Assembly: GCF_042186555.1 (NCBI RefSeq)
Contig: NC_133328.1
Span: forward strand, 330,020,539-330,084,538
Source: Aquarana catesbeiana
Taxonomy: Eukaryota > Chordata > Amphibia > Anura > Ranidae
Direction: 5' to 3'
Length of the DNA: 64,000 nucleotides
Of the stretch, positions 10,801-20,849 are shown one piece after another. The position numbers and the translations under genes are program-made. The notes under the pieces are model-generated. The model was not told the origin of the DNA and searched no databases. It saw only the letters and a program-made list of their open reading frames with translations. Numbering within the stretch: position 1 is the stretch's first letter; each line of letters opens with the position of its first letter.

Positions 10801-11914
10801 TGCTGTGTAATGTAAATAGGTGCGGGTGTTGTGTAACGTAAAGGGGTTTAGAGGTGCAGGGTGCTGTGTAATGTAAAGGGGTCCAGAGGTGCAGGGGGTG
10901 TCTACACTGAATGGGGGTCTGCACTGAAGGGGAGAGGTCTGCACTGAATGGGGGGTCTGCACTGAAGGGGGATCTGTACTGTAGGGGGTCTGTGTAACAT
11001 GCAAGGGGTCCAGAGCTGTGGGGAGCTGTATAATGTAAAGGGGTCCAGGGGTGCAGGGTGCTGTGTAATGTAAAGGGGCCCAGAGGTGCAGGGGCTGTGT
11101 AATATAAAGGGGTCCAGAGGTGCAGAGTGCTGTGTAATGTACAGGGGCCCAGAGCTGTGGGGGGCTGTATAATGTAAAGTGGTCCAGAAGTGCAGGGGGC
11201 TGTGTAATGTAAAGGGGTCCAGAGACACAGGGTGCTGTGTAATGTAAAGAGGTCCAGAGGTGTAGAGTGCTGTGTAATGTAAAGAGGTGCGGGGTGTTGT
11301 GTAATGTAAAGGGGTCTAGAGGTGCAGGGTGCTGTGTAATGTAAAGGGGTCCAGAGGTCTAGGGGGTGTCTACACTGAATGGGGGTCTGCACTGAAGTGG
11401 GAGGTCTGCACTGAATGGGGGTCTGCACTGAAGGGGGATCTGTACTGTAGGGGGTCTGTGTGGCATGCAAGGGGTCCAGAGCTGTGGGGGGCTGTATAAT
11501 GTAAAGGGGTCCAGAGGTGCAGGGTGTTGTGTAATGTAAAGGGGCCCAGAGGTGCAGGGGCTGTGTAATGTAAAGGGGTCCAGAGGTGCAGAGTGCTGTG
11601 TAATGTAAAGGGGTCCAGAGCTGTGGGGGGCTGTATAATGTAAAGGGGTCCAGAAGTGCAGGGGTTGTGTAATGTAAAGGGGTCCAGAGATGCAGGGTGC
11701 TGTGTAATGTAAAGAGGTCCAGAGGTGTAGGGTACTATGTAATGTAAAGGGGTCCAGAGGTGCAGTTGTGGAGAGGGGGTACACAGTAGTGTCAATGAGA
11801 TATTGGGGGATGCAGAGGTATGCAGGGAGCACAATGGGGTGTTTTTACATTTTGACGTGGGGGTGCCACATATAGGATCCACCCCGGGTGCCAAATGCTC
11901 TAGGTATGCCCCTG
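7878..11914. mobile_element. hAT-like non-autonomous element packed with minisatellite
   Basis: The left end reads cagtggcttaccaag. The reverse complement of the right end reads caggggcatacctag, matching at 12 of 15 positions. Flanking octamers are caaccagc (7870-7877) and catccagc (11915-11922), 7 of 8 identical, as expected for the 8-bp target duplication of hAT transposons. About 360 bp at the left (including hairpin-prone gggtgacacccc) and 150 bp at the right are unique. The remaining 3.5 kb is tandem repeat (8240-11760). No transposase is encoded, so it would depend on one supplied in trans. Confidence 0.65.
8240..11760. repeat. 35-bp minisatellite with higher-order repeat structure
   Basis: The basic unit is about 35 bp, with core gtccagaggtgcagggtgct followed by gtgtaatgtaaagg. 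Runs of this unit are interrupted by blocks of a second, about 18-bp unit type (tgcactgaatgggggtc) plus a unique tgtgtaacatgcaagg spacer. The block marker tctacactga begins at 8876, 9342, 10121, 10901 and 11369, spacings of 466, 779, 780 and 468 bp, so whole blocks were amplified as higher-order repeats in two sizes that differ by about nine 35-bp units. Because 35 is not a multiple of 3 and the unit lacks stops, the minus strand is open for 1078 codons (8234-11470). Parallel frames are also open, so this is not a credible protein gene. Confidence 0.93.
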
Positions 11915-11922
11915 CATCCAGC

Positions 11923-12195
11923 CTTCCAAGATTTGTGTGCCCCTTGTACACTCTGGACCGCTTTGAGCATTCTTGTATCTGCGTGTCTCTCATACACTCC
12001 TTTCAGCTTGAAGTCTTTCTGGACCTATGTTCCCTGTGCATTCCAGCCAGATTCCTGAGTTTCTGCCCCTCTTTGCCTCTTTGTACTTTAGTGTCCTGTG
12101 TATTCAGAACCCCAGTGCTGCGAGAGTCCCTCCATTCTGTTTTTTCACTTCCACTCTTGTGACTCACGTGTCTCCCAGTAAACTCTCTTTATTTC
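11923..12195. repeat. Unclassified dispersed repeat, middle portion
   Basis: This pyrimidine-rich 270-bp segment lies between the hAT-like element and LINE A. It ends with aactctctttatttc, the left copy of the LINE A target duplication, and the sequence resumes at 18605 (aatattgcag). No gene seen. Confidence 0.4.
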
Positions 12196-12624
12196 CTTGT
12201 CAAAAGAAGTTTATTGAGTATACAATATTATACAGATACATAAAGTAAGTTTACAAGGATCTATAAAGTAAGCTCATTGTTTTACAGTAGGGTTTATATA
12301 GGTAAATATCATGAAATTTCAAATATTAAACATTGGGTTCATGTAAACCTAAATTAAAGATATATATCATTTCCTTAGTTACTTTTGTAGGTATTTAAAT
12401 GATTTATACCTACTATACATATTGTTTACAGGTAGAGTGTATATAGGTCAAATAAATTCTGATAATGAGCTTTAATCATAAGGTGGAGAAAAGGAAAGAG
12501 AAAGAAGAAAAAGGGTAGAAAGGCAGAGGTATGGTCCACAAGGTTGTCCCGCTTGTCAGTTTATTATTCTTTTTAGTTCTCTTTGAAGCCTTAGAATGGG
12601 TGTCTCTGTAAGTCATTTAATCTG

Positions 12625-13508
12625 TTACCATGGCAACAGGACAGAGTCATTGAAGTTTGACAGGAACTGTTGTTTTATCCAAGGATGCCAAAGTTTTTCA
12701 AATTTTGGAATTTGATTTTGATCGATGGCTACTATCTTAGCATGGGACATTGTATTATTCATTCTGTGAATTGTTTCTGCTAGTACCAATGTAGGAGATT
12801 TCCATGCCTTGGCCACTGTTTGTTTTGCAGCCGTTATTAGTTGGATCATAAGTTTGAATTGAGAGAGTGTTAACCATTCCGGTTTTAGATTAAGTAAAGT
12901 TATATATGGATCTGGTTGTATTATTTTTTTAAATATTTTAGATGCAATCACGAAGACTTCCTTCCAGAAGGTTTGGATTACTGGGCACGTCCACCATATG
13001 TGTAAATGTGTGCCTATTTCTGGGCATCCTCGAAAACAAAGAGCTGAGGTATTAGGTGAATATTTTGCCACTCTAGCGGGTACAAGGTACCAGCGAGTTA
13101 GGACTTTATAATTTGTCTCCAGTGCTAAGATGTTGGGTGAAGATGACTTAGATGTGAGCCATATGTTAGACCAGTCTGTGTCTTCTAAAGTTCGTCCCAG
13201 GTCCTCCTCCCACCTCTAAACGTAAGAGGGTCTATTAAGATTTGTTACTCCATATAATTGATTATAAAGTGATGAAATTGTACCTTTAGCAAATGGATCT
13301 TTTGTACAGATTGATTCAAAAATGGATAATTGGGATAATGGTGTATCCCCCTTTAGGAATGGTGTATAGAAATTTTTGATTTGGAGATATCTAAATATCT
13401 CAGAGTTTGGTAGATCATATTTTTCTCTAAGCTATGGGAATGAAAGGAATGATTTAGATGCTATGAAGTCATTTAGTGTCTGAATGCCTGATGTTGTCCA
13501 AGCTTTAA
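12625..13508 (-). pseudogene. LINE A ORF2, C-terminal part beyond a frameshift and two stops
   Basis: After a +1-type shift near 13508 (in a TTTTAAA run) the ORF2 frame resumes as FKAWTTSGIQTLNDFIASK, but meets an in-frame TAG near 13433 and another near 13213. It then runs open from 13071 to 12625. The last part has the Cys/His-rich C-terminal motif of L1-type ORF2 proteins (CFRGCPEIGTHLHIWWTCP, a C-x3-C-x7-H-x4-C arrangement). The region is thought to contribute to RNA binding and is needed for retrotransposition in L1. These three lesions make full-length ORF2 unlikely, although endonuclease and RT remain open upstream. Confidence 0.85.
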
Positions 13509-16415
13509 AAGAATTTGGGTAATCCATGCCGGATAAAAGGCCGGATTTCTGATAAAAGAAAGGAGAGGATTGTGTGGAGATTGTAACTGATATTTGGTTT
13601 TTAGTTTATCCCAGAGAGATAAGAAGTGTTTAGTTATGGGATTATGAATTTTAAAGCGGTCTTTAGGATCAAGCCATAATAAGTTTGATATTAATAGAGG
13701 GTCATTTTCTGAAGCCTCTATAAATACCCATAATGGGATTTCCTGTTTTGCATGGTATTTGGACAGACTGGCCAAATGTGCTGCTCTGTAGTAGTTAGTA
13801 AAATTAGGGTATCCCAGGCCTCCTTTATTTTTGGGAAGATGTAGTGTGCGTATAGGTATATGTGGTTTAGAAGAGCCCCATATAAACGAAGTTGCTCTTT
13901 TTTGTACTATTCTCAAAAAATAGGAAGGAATTGGAATAGGGAGGACTCTGAATAGATAAAGCAATTTGGGTAGAATAGTCATTTTGATTGCATTAATCTT
14001 CCCTATCCAGGATAAAGGAAGTTGCGACCATTGTTTTATTAGATTTGTGATCTGTCTTAATACAGGAGGATAATTGGTTGAGAATAAGTCAGAATGAGAT
14101 GCTGTTAAATGAATTCCAAGATATGGGATTGATTTTTCTGCCCATGTGAATGGGAGTGCAGCCCTAGCCGGGATCAAAACCATGTTTGTGAGTGAAATAT
14201 TAAGCACTAGGCATTTCTTAGGATTAATCATAAGGCCAGATAGGGCTGCAAATCCATCAAGAGCTGGTATTAAGTTAGGACCAGAGACCTGTGGTGATGA
14301 TAGAAAAAGTAATATATCGTCTGCAAATATACATAATTTGTGTGTAATACCTCCTACTTCAATGCCAGTTATAGTTTGGTTTGTTCTGATGTATTGGGCC
14401 ATGGGTTCGAGTATAAGGGCAAATAATAAGGGAGATAATGGGCAACCCTGTCGGGTACCTCTTTCGATATTAAAGGCATCAGATTTGTATCCAGCATATT
14501 TTATATAGGCTTTGAGTTTATTATATAATGCTTTGATCCATGTTAAAAAGTGGGGTCCAAAACCCCATTTTTGTAATGAATATTGCATATATTGCCAGGA
14601 TACTGTGTCAAATGCCCTCTTAATATCGAGAGATAGAAAACATAAAGGGATTTTCCGTTTTTTAGCAATATGTGCCAATAACACTGCCCTGTATATATTA
14701 TCGCCTGCCTGTCTATTTGGCATGAAGCCTACTTGATCTCTATGTATTAATTTTCCTATAATGCTATTGAGGCGTTTTGCTATTATTTTTGCTAATAATT
14801 TAATATCAGGGTTTAACAGAGAGATAGGCCGATAATTCACACAGGAAGTATCATCAGAAAGGGGTTTTGGGATCATACAAACAATTGCCATTAGTGTTTC
14901 TTGCCGAAAAGAATGTCCATCTAGAAGTTTGTTAAAAGTTTCAGTGAGAATGGGAGAGAGTATTTCTGAGAATGTTTTATAGTATAAAGCCGAGTAGCCG
15001 TCTGCGCCTGGTCTTTTGTTACGTTTTAGGTCTTTTATGGCGTTAGCAACTTCATCTATAGTTATAGGCTCATCCAAACTGCTTTTTTGATTCTGAGATA
15101 ACTCAGGTAAGGTTATTTTTGAGAAGAAGGATTCAGCCTCTGTAGGATTAAATTCATTGTTTGTCTTGTATAAAGTTGCGAGATGTGAGTGAAATTTATG
15201 GACTATTTTAACTGGATTACAAGTATAAACATTTTTTGATAATTTCAAACGTATTGGTTTGAAAGATTTGTTAGTTGAATTTAATGCCCGAGCCAAATAT
15301 GTACCTGGTTTGTTTGTATTCATGTAGAAATTGTGTTTGGAGCGTTTGAGGGATTTATCAACTGACTCAGTGAGAAATAGATCGTATTCCAATCTAGATT
15401 TTTCCAGATGAGATTTTGTACTCTGAGATGGATTATCTTGGAATGATATGTAGGCTGCATTAAAATTGAGTTCTAGTTTTTTTGCTAGATTTTTGCGTTC
15501 CCGTTTAAATAGTGCCATTTGTCTTTGTATTGTACCACGCAAGACAGGCTTATGAGCGTCCCACAGTGTTATTGGGGAGATGTCTATTGTATTATTAATT
15601 GATATGTATTCCTTTACAGCTTGTTCAATGGCCATCTGATGTAGTGGGTGTTTGAGCATTATGTCCGGTAAGTACCACGTTGGGTCATGCGCTTTTGGTA
15701 TGGCTGAGGCTATAGTAGTGTATACTGCATTATGGTCAGACCACGGAATCGGAATTATATCTGATGCAATAATTTCTGGTATCATTCCTATTGTTAGAAA
15801 AATATGATCTATTCTGGTGAAGGTTTGATGAGGGTGTGAGAAATAAGTGAATTTCTTTTTCATTGGGTTACTTTCTCTCCACGAATCTACCAGATTGTAT
15901 TTGGAAAGAAGTTGAGAAAAAGGTAATCTAGAGGTTATTTTGGATGGTGTAAAAGGTGATTTATCTAGAAATGGGAGGAGGACCTGGTTCGAATCCCTAC
16001 ACATTATCACTGTTCCTATTTTGTGTGTATTAATCACTTGTAATATATGTGAGAGGAATGGTGTAGGTTGTTTGTTAGGAGCGTAGTAGGAAATCACCGT
16101 GATTGCTGTATCCATTATATAACCCATGAGTATCAGGTATCTACCTTCTGGGTCTTTAATTTCTGATGATAAGGTGAATGGTGTGGATCGGTGAAATGCA
16201 ATTAGAGTTCCCCTTTGCTTGGCACAGGCAGAAGCCGTGTAAATTTGTTGATAAAAAGGAGAAATATATTTTGGAGTAGAATCTTTGGTGAAGTGTGTTT
16301 CTTGGAGGCATACTATGTGAGCCTTCTTGTTATGGAAAGTACGGAAGGCTTTGGTCCTTTTTTGAGGGACATTTATTCCCTGAACATTCAGGGAAAGTAT
16401 ATTCAGTGGTGCCAT
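13473..16415 (-). CDS. LINE A ORF2: endonuclease-reverse transcriptase, 980 codons open
   Basis: Begins MAPLNILSLNVQGIN. The APE-like endonuclease occupies residues 1 to about 235: the N-terminal Asn motif, QETHF at about 39-43, YYAPN at 110-114, D141-x-N143, and SDH at 226-228. It would nick target DNA. The RT lies at about 455-800: RPGADG at 468-473, YRPISLL at 528-534, the Asp of LSLDIKRAF at 597, RQGCPLSP at 655-662, and the catalytic FADD at 697-700. It copies the element RNA at the nick. Oddity: the motif around D141 reads CRDSN where GGDSN or GDFN is usual, so a Gly next to the catalytic Asp has become Arg. The frame ends prematurely at 13473 through a frameshift; the natural C terminus lies downstream. 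Endonuclease and RT are uninterrupted, which is rare among the copies in this window. Confidence 0.93.
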   Translation of the reverse strand: MAPLNILSLNVQGINVPQKRTKAFRTFHNKKAHIVCLQETHFTKDSTPKYISPFYQQIYTASACAKQRGTLIAFHRSTPFTLSSEIKDPEGRYLILMGYIMDTAITVISYYAPNKQPTPFLSHILQVINTHKIGTVIMCRDSNQVLLPFLDKSPFTPSKITSRLPFSQLLSKYNLVDSWRESNPMKKKFTYFSHPHQTFTRIDHIFLTIGMIPEIIASDIIPIPWSDHNAVYTTIASAIPKAHDPTWYLPDIMLKHPLHQMAIEQAVKEYISINNTIDISPITLWDAHKPVLRGTIQRQMALFKRERKNLAKKLELNFNAAYISFQDNPSQSTKSHLEKSRLEYDLFLTESVDKSLKRSKHNFYMNTNKPGTYLARALNSTNKSFKPIRLKLSKNVYTCNPVKIVHKFHSHLATLYKTNNEFNPTEAESFFSKITLPELSQNQKSSLDEPITIDEVANAIKDLKRNKRPGADGYSALYYKTFSEILSPILTETFNKLLDGHSFRQETLMAIVCMIPKPLSDDTSCVNYRPISLLNPDIKLLAKIIAKRLNSIIGKLIHRDQVGFMPNRQAGDNIYRAVLLAHIAKKRKIPLCFLSLDIKRAFDTVSWQYMQYSLQKWGFGPHFLTWIKALYNKLKAYIKYAGYKSDAFNIERGTRQGCPLSPLLFALILEPMAQYIRTNQTITGIEVGGITHKLCIFADDILLFLSSPQVSGPNLIPALDGFAALSGLMINPKKCLVLNISLTNMVLIPARAALPFTWAEKSIPYLGIHLTASHSDLFSTNYPPVLRQITNLIKQWSQLPLSWIGKINAIKMTILPKLLYLFRVLPIPIPSYFLRIVQKRATSFIWGSSKPHIPIRTLHLPKNKGGLGYPNFTNYYRAAHLASLSKYHAKQEIPLWVFIEASENDPLLISNLLWLDPKDRFKIHNPITKHFLSLWDKLKTKYQLQSPHNPLLSFIRNPAFYPAWITQILLKLGQHQAFRH

Positions 16416-17361
16416 GGCAACAGATCAAATAGTTTTGACTTACTTTTTGTTATGCAGAGCTGACTGCGCAGATCAACCTGTGTGGACTGAAGAGATGAAA
16501 AGATAGAAAAGAAACCAGTGAATTCTGGAGTAAAGAGTAAACAAAAAACATATGAGATTAGATGATACATTGTATAAATTATTTTTTGCAAGTAAGCACA
16601 ATTTACCCGTGAAAGAGAATACATATCTCTCTCAGGGGAATAAGTGCCTTCGTCACACTCCCACATAATATGGTTGGGAGAATGAGGAGGGCTAATGGGG
16701 GTACACGGATCTTCCGCTTACAGGAGAGAAGTGCTATGTCAAAAGACATCAAAATGATGTTTCATTAATTGGAGTGCAGAATATAGTTTTTGTTGAAATT
16801 ATTTATTCCAGGGTGGTTGTATATGGTTAGTCTTGCCCTAGGCTAAATAATTCAGTTAGAAAGGTACTGTTAATAACTTTGGTATTGATGAAGATAGTTT
16901 GAATTATTTTGCGATTTTAACCCTTTTAGAGTAAACAATTACATATTTTATTCATATGTAACTGTTTAGATATGTTAACTCATAAAATTGAGGTTGTATT
17001 GCTTCAGATTAGAATAAACAAAAACATAATTCTAGGAACTAGTTAGGTAATAATATATTTGTTTTAAGAAAAGAAAGAAAAAGCTTCCATTACTTCTGGA
17101 TTATTGAACATATTTGTCCTAAAAAGTAATAAATCTATTGTTATTACCTGATAATATATAACTGAACAAGAATTTCCTTATTTCACTTATATATTCTAAG
17201 GCTATATGAATCAGAAGTAATAAGAAATATAACTGGAATGTAACATGATCCCACACAGTGTGTGACTATCAGAATGCAGTTACATTCAGTTATAAATACA
17301 GGTTTTTTATAGAGAACCATCTCTTAGTATAATAAATGAAGAGATATCAGGAATTAGGATG

Positions 17362-18450
17362 TCAGTTCATTGAATCTTCTTGGTCCATGGATGATGTGGC
17401 ATAACGGCCTCTTTTGTGAGAATGATGATTCCCATTTTGTTCTGAAATTTTCTGGGTGCTGCCTGAAGGTGAAGATGATGCCATTCTTCTGCGTGTGGGA
17501 GAGTTGCTGCTTGTGGGTTCTGTCAGATTTAATTTTAAAAGGGTTTGTTGTAGTTCATCTGCTGATCTGCTTCTGTAAATTGTACCTTGGTAGTTAAATC
17601 TGACTGAAAAGGGGAAGCCCCATTGATACATAATGTTGTGGCGTTGCAGTTCCATTAGTTGGGGTTTCATGGATCGTCTTTTAGTAATAGTAAGTTGGGA
17701 TAGGTCAGCAAAAATTTGATAATTGTGTCCTTGAAAATTAAGTTCCTTTTTTTCTCTTGCAGCAATTAGTATTTGTTCTTTCGTTCTGTAATAATGAAAT
17801 TTTGTGATTATATCACGTGGGGGTCCATCTTTCTTTTTGGCTGTGAGGGCTCTGTGTACTCTGTCCAGTTCTAAACGTTCAATAGGGATATCTGGCTTTA
17901 GTTCTTGTAATAGAGCAGTAATAGTAGATTGCAGGTCTGTCACAGTTTCAGGTATTCCCCTTATGCGCAAGTTTGAACGTCTGGCTCTATTTTCGTAATC
18001 TTCGAGCTTAGTTTGAAGTATTAAATTCTCTTCTTTTAATTGTTCCAATTCTGTTATATTTTCTTGGGTTGTAATTTCAATTTCATCCATTTTTATTTCT
18101 AAGGCTGCGGTGTGGTTTCCCAGCTCTCTTATTTCTTTGGTTAGGCTTTTTGTTATTTGGTCTGAGGTTTGTTTTAAAGCCTTATGAAGCATCTTTTCAA
18201 ATTGTAATAATATTACTGGGGATGCTGAGGAGGCTTGTGGAGAAGTTTGTGAGAGGATTTGTTCTGTATCTGACTCAAATGGAGAGTCTTGCTGTGACAT
18301 TTTCTGTCTGTGAGAGCGCCCTGATGCTGTATATTGTGAGGTGACTGGAGCTGCTTTAGTTGCAGTGAGTGCCTGTGAGCTCTTTGTGAGGTGATTTTTA
18401 TTTCTGCCACGGTTTCCTCCCAGTACCATATTTCCTGCCCAAACTTTCAC
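17362..18450 (-). CDS. LINE A ORF1: coiled-coil/RRM RNA-binding protein, intact
   Basis: Intact 362-codon frame. It has a basic, Ser/Gln-rich N terminus, a predicted coiled coil at about residues 80-155 (heptad-like LEIKMDEIEI...ELEQLKEENLILQTKLEDYE), then the L1 ORF1p-type RRM starting NLRIRGIPETV at 160-170 and continuing through LDRVHRAL and PRDIITKFHYYRTKEQIL. A C-terminal domain follows (QIFADLSQLTITKRRSMKP), then a Ser-rich tail. In the L1 family this protein trimerises through the coiled coil and coats the element RNA as a chaperone. M51 (MSQQDSPF) is an alternative start. No stop or frameshift is seen. Confidence 0.93.
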   Translation of the reverse strand: MKVWAGNMVLGGNRGRNKNHLTKSSQALTATKAAPVTSQYTASGRSHRQKMSQQDSPFESDTEQILSQTSPQASSASPVILLQFEKMLHKALKQTSDQITKSLTKEIRELGNHTAALEIKMDEIEITTQENITELEQLKEENLILQTKLEDYENRARRSNLRIRGIPETVTDLQSTITALLQELKPDIPIERLELDRVHRALTAKKKDGPPRDIITKFHYYRTKEQILIAAREKKELNFQGHNYQIFADLSQLTITKRRSMKPQLMELQRHNIMYQWGFPFSVRFNYQGTIYRSRSADELQQTLLKLNLTEPTSSNSPTRRRMASSSPSGSTQKISEQNGNHHSHKRGRYATSSMDQEDSMN

Positions 18451-18604
18451 AGTTTGTTCCCTGGGGCAAAAAGGTTCAATGGATACCTTTTGAGCCTGCA
18501 GGCTCCGCTTTGTCCTTCTCTTCTCTCCTCAGCGGTGTGGAGCTCTAACAATGCATGTCTGCTCCGGTAGGCTCCGCCCATCTCCTCTGAACTCTCTTTA
18601 TTTC

Positions 18605-19880
18605 AATATTGCAGAATTCTGGTCTCCTTTTCTGATGTTATCTACTGTAAAGTTGGGAGTTGTTTAGCTCTCATAGTAGATGCTTTTGCCAGTGATTCCA
18701 AACCAGTCAGGAACTATATTTTAGGGCATGGCAGCCCATTTCTATTACAAAGGCAAGTAAAAGTCCATAATGCTTTCCCACGCAGGGGTTCTTTTCCAGC
18801 AAATACACACAACAGAAAATGTCAGCCCACCTGGCTCTCTGTAGCAGTACTTCTGCTCTTTGGTCACACAGACCACTGGATCCTTCAGTGTGGACGGCTT
18901 TACTTTAGCACCCACAGCTCCACTCTGGCCTTAGTCCTCAGGCCGTTTCACTGCCTCTTGCAGTCACACATGTTCTGGCTGCCTCCTGCAGCCCCTCTGA
19001 CTCCTGGAGACCTCCTGTCTCTTGGTGTGGAGCAGTCTCCAACTGAGAGCCCTTAGGTATTCCCATAAACTCATTTTAAGGGCTTTGCTCACCTGATCAC
19101 ACACCCTGCTGGTCATCTACAACATCTGGACACAGGGTTGGAGATCCCGTCCCACCCAAGACACTGTGGAATTTCCAAACTACAGAGCCCCATGATGGAA
19201 TACCAAAACCTGGAGAAAGCTGTGAAAGCAGTCTTCTCCAGTCCACACCTAAGCTCTGCAGTCTTGCACCAAGCAAATGTGCACGGCCTGTGTCCCCCCA
19301 AACTACCAATTTTACTGTGACAGCATCTCCTACTGTCACACTACATATATTACCATACTCTAATTCCTTCCTCTGTCAGTTACTTTCTGTGCATGTGAAT
19401 CCTGGTCAAGCAGCAAAAAACATCTTTTACCATGTATGTTTCCTGTGCATGCCCCATTTATCCACATCACTGAGATTATGTATGCTGGGACTCATAGTTT
19501 TCCTGCTTGTTCTGAAAAAAGAGGCTCCTTGGGAATCCAGTCCAAAGCCATTTTTCTATCTCTGCCTCAAATTGAGGATTTGAATCCCCGAATGTCCCTT
19601 TGTTCCTACAAACATTTTGATTACCCCTCCATTTTTCTAGGTCTTATGCAGATTTCTCCATATTCTGGGACTTCGCTCCTAAACCACTAGCCCTACTGTT
19701 AAACCAAGGGCTACTGGCATTATACAGTCCCAATCTTCCTTAGCAACAGTATACTGTATGTATTGAATTCTGTTACTTATGCCGACCAATGTCCTTCCAA
19801 GACCTTCTATGCACATTCTTGAGTTTCAGGCAGTCAAAAAAGGACCTTGAAGACTGAACTGATTATTCTGAATATGAAAC
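18605..19880. other. No gene; right portion of the dissected repeat plus flanking DNA
   Basis: The first about 735 bp continue the repeat interrupted by LINE A. A hairpin (ctgtgacagcatctcctactgtcaca) sits at about 19316-19342. The remaining DNA to 19880 shows no recognisable coding region. The last bases (agaagatgata, 19881-19891) are the left target duplication of LINE B. Confidence 0.4.
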
Positions 19881-20849
19881 AGAAGATGATAATCCGAGAG
19901 GGGCGTGTGTCTGGACGTGCAACTGGAGAGACGTGTTCGAGCCCAGCTCCTCATACCCCGCACCAATCTAGTGCCATCCACTGCCTTATTCTGCACTGTC
20001 GCAGCCGCAGAAAACATATTTCTGACCCCAGACCCCTGCTGCTCTGATCCCGGTGCCTATTTGGGACTTAACTGGCCAGATTCCCTTCTTTACTGAGGCT
20101 TCCTCCGGATCATCGAGGCCCTCCGCCATCTTGGGGGCTACAGGTTGACTGGGGATCCCTGCGGCCTGGACCCGCGATCCGGAGAGTGGACAGACAATAT
20201 ATCCATACCGGACAGTCGATCCATCTCTGAGGAACACACGGGATGGCCCATCAGCTTGGAGAAGCCGTGGGAGTACGCCCGACAGTCAGCCTCGGCATCC
20301 TGAGGCCTTCCACTCTGTTGCGGCCTGCAGACTTGGTTGCGGACGCTCCCCTGGGACACAGTGAGTAGCCCATACTGCGCAACCACCCGCAGTCGAGTCC
20401 CCGGGGGGCGTTAGATTGCCCGGTCCTCTACCACTGCCTTTCCCGGAGGGGATCTAGGGACTAGAGGCGGCTGTATTCACTCATCCGACGGCCGTCTCTT
20501 AGGATAGACCGCGGCTTCGCCTACTCCTAGAAGCCGGTAGCCATCTTGGGACTCCATAATACACCCTGCAGTTATCCCCTCCACTCCTTCCGCTGCCCGG
20601 ACCCTCATAAGGCATTTGGGCTTGCAGAGACTGTCTCTCTCCTCTCTTGCTGATAGTAAGGGGAGGTGGAGCTGTAAACTGGTGATTCTGTTAATTCAAA
20701 TGAGGCACAATACCACCTATAAGATGGATACTGTCTAAATAAACCCAGGGTCCCTGTCTGCTCACCAAGACCTCCGTGAACGTATTCTAGATATCTACAG
20801 TGTCGGAGGTAAGCCTGACTGTTCGATCACTAAATTCTCTACACATCTC

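Larger units (their letters stand above)
12196..18589 (-). mobile_element. LINE A: full-length L1/Tx1-type retrotransposon
   Basis: A 6394-bp element bounded by a perfect 15-bp target duplication, aactctctttatttc, at 12181-12195 and 18590-18604. It reads on the minus strand: 5' UTR (about 18451-18589), ORF1 (18450-17362), an unusually long 946-bp inter-ORF spacer (17361-16416), ORF2 (16415 to about 12625) and a 3' UTR with AATAAA about 20 bp from the end, without a long A tail. Two-ORF organisation with coiled-coil/RRM ORF1p and APE-type endonuclease places it in the L1 group; the frog Tx1-like branch is the best guess. It is the best-preserved LINE here. Confidence 0.93.

Noticed and set aside
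8234..11470. 1078-codon minus-strand reading frame
   Set aside because: It spans a 35-bp minisatellite whose unit lacks stops; overlapping frames are also open and the predicted protein is only the translated repeat (LHLWTPLHYTAP-type).
14146..14736. Plus-strand frames opposite LINE A ORF2
   Set aside because: Shadow frames antisense to the reverse transcriptase, without independent signatures.
15980..16010. ggttcgaatcc-like B box suggesting a tRNA gene
   Set aside because: It lies in the LINE A endonuclease codons around D141; no A box, acceptor stem or cloverleaf surrounds it.
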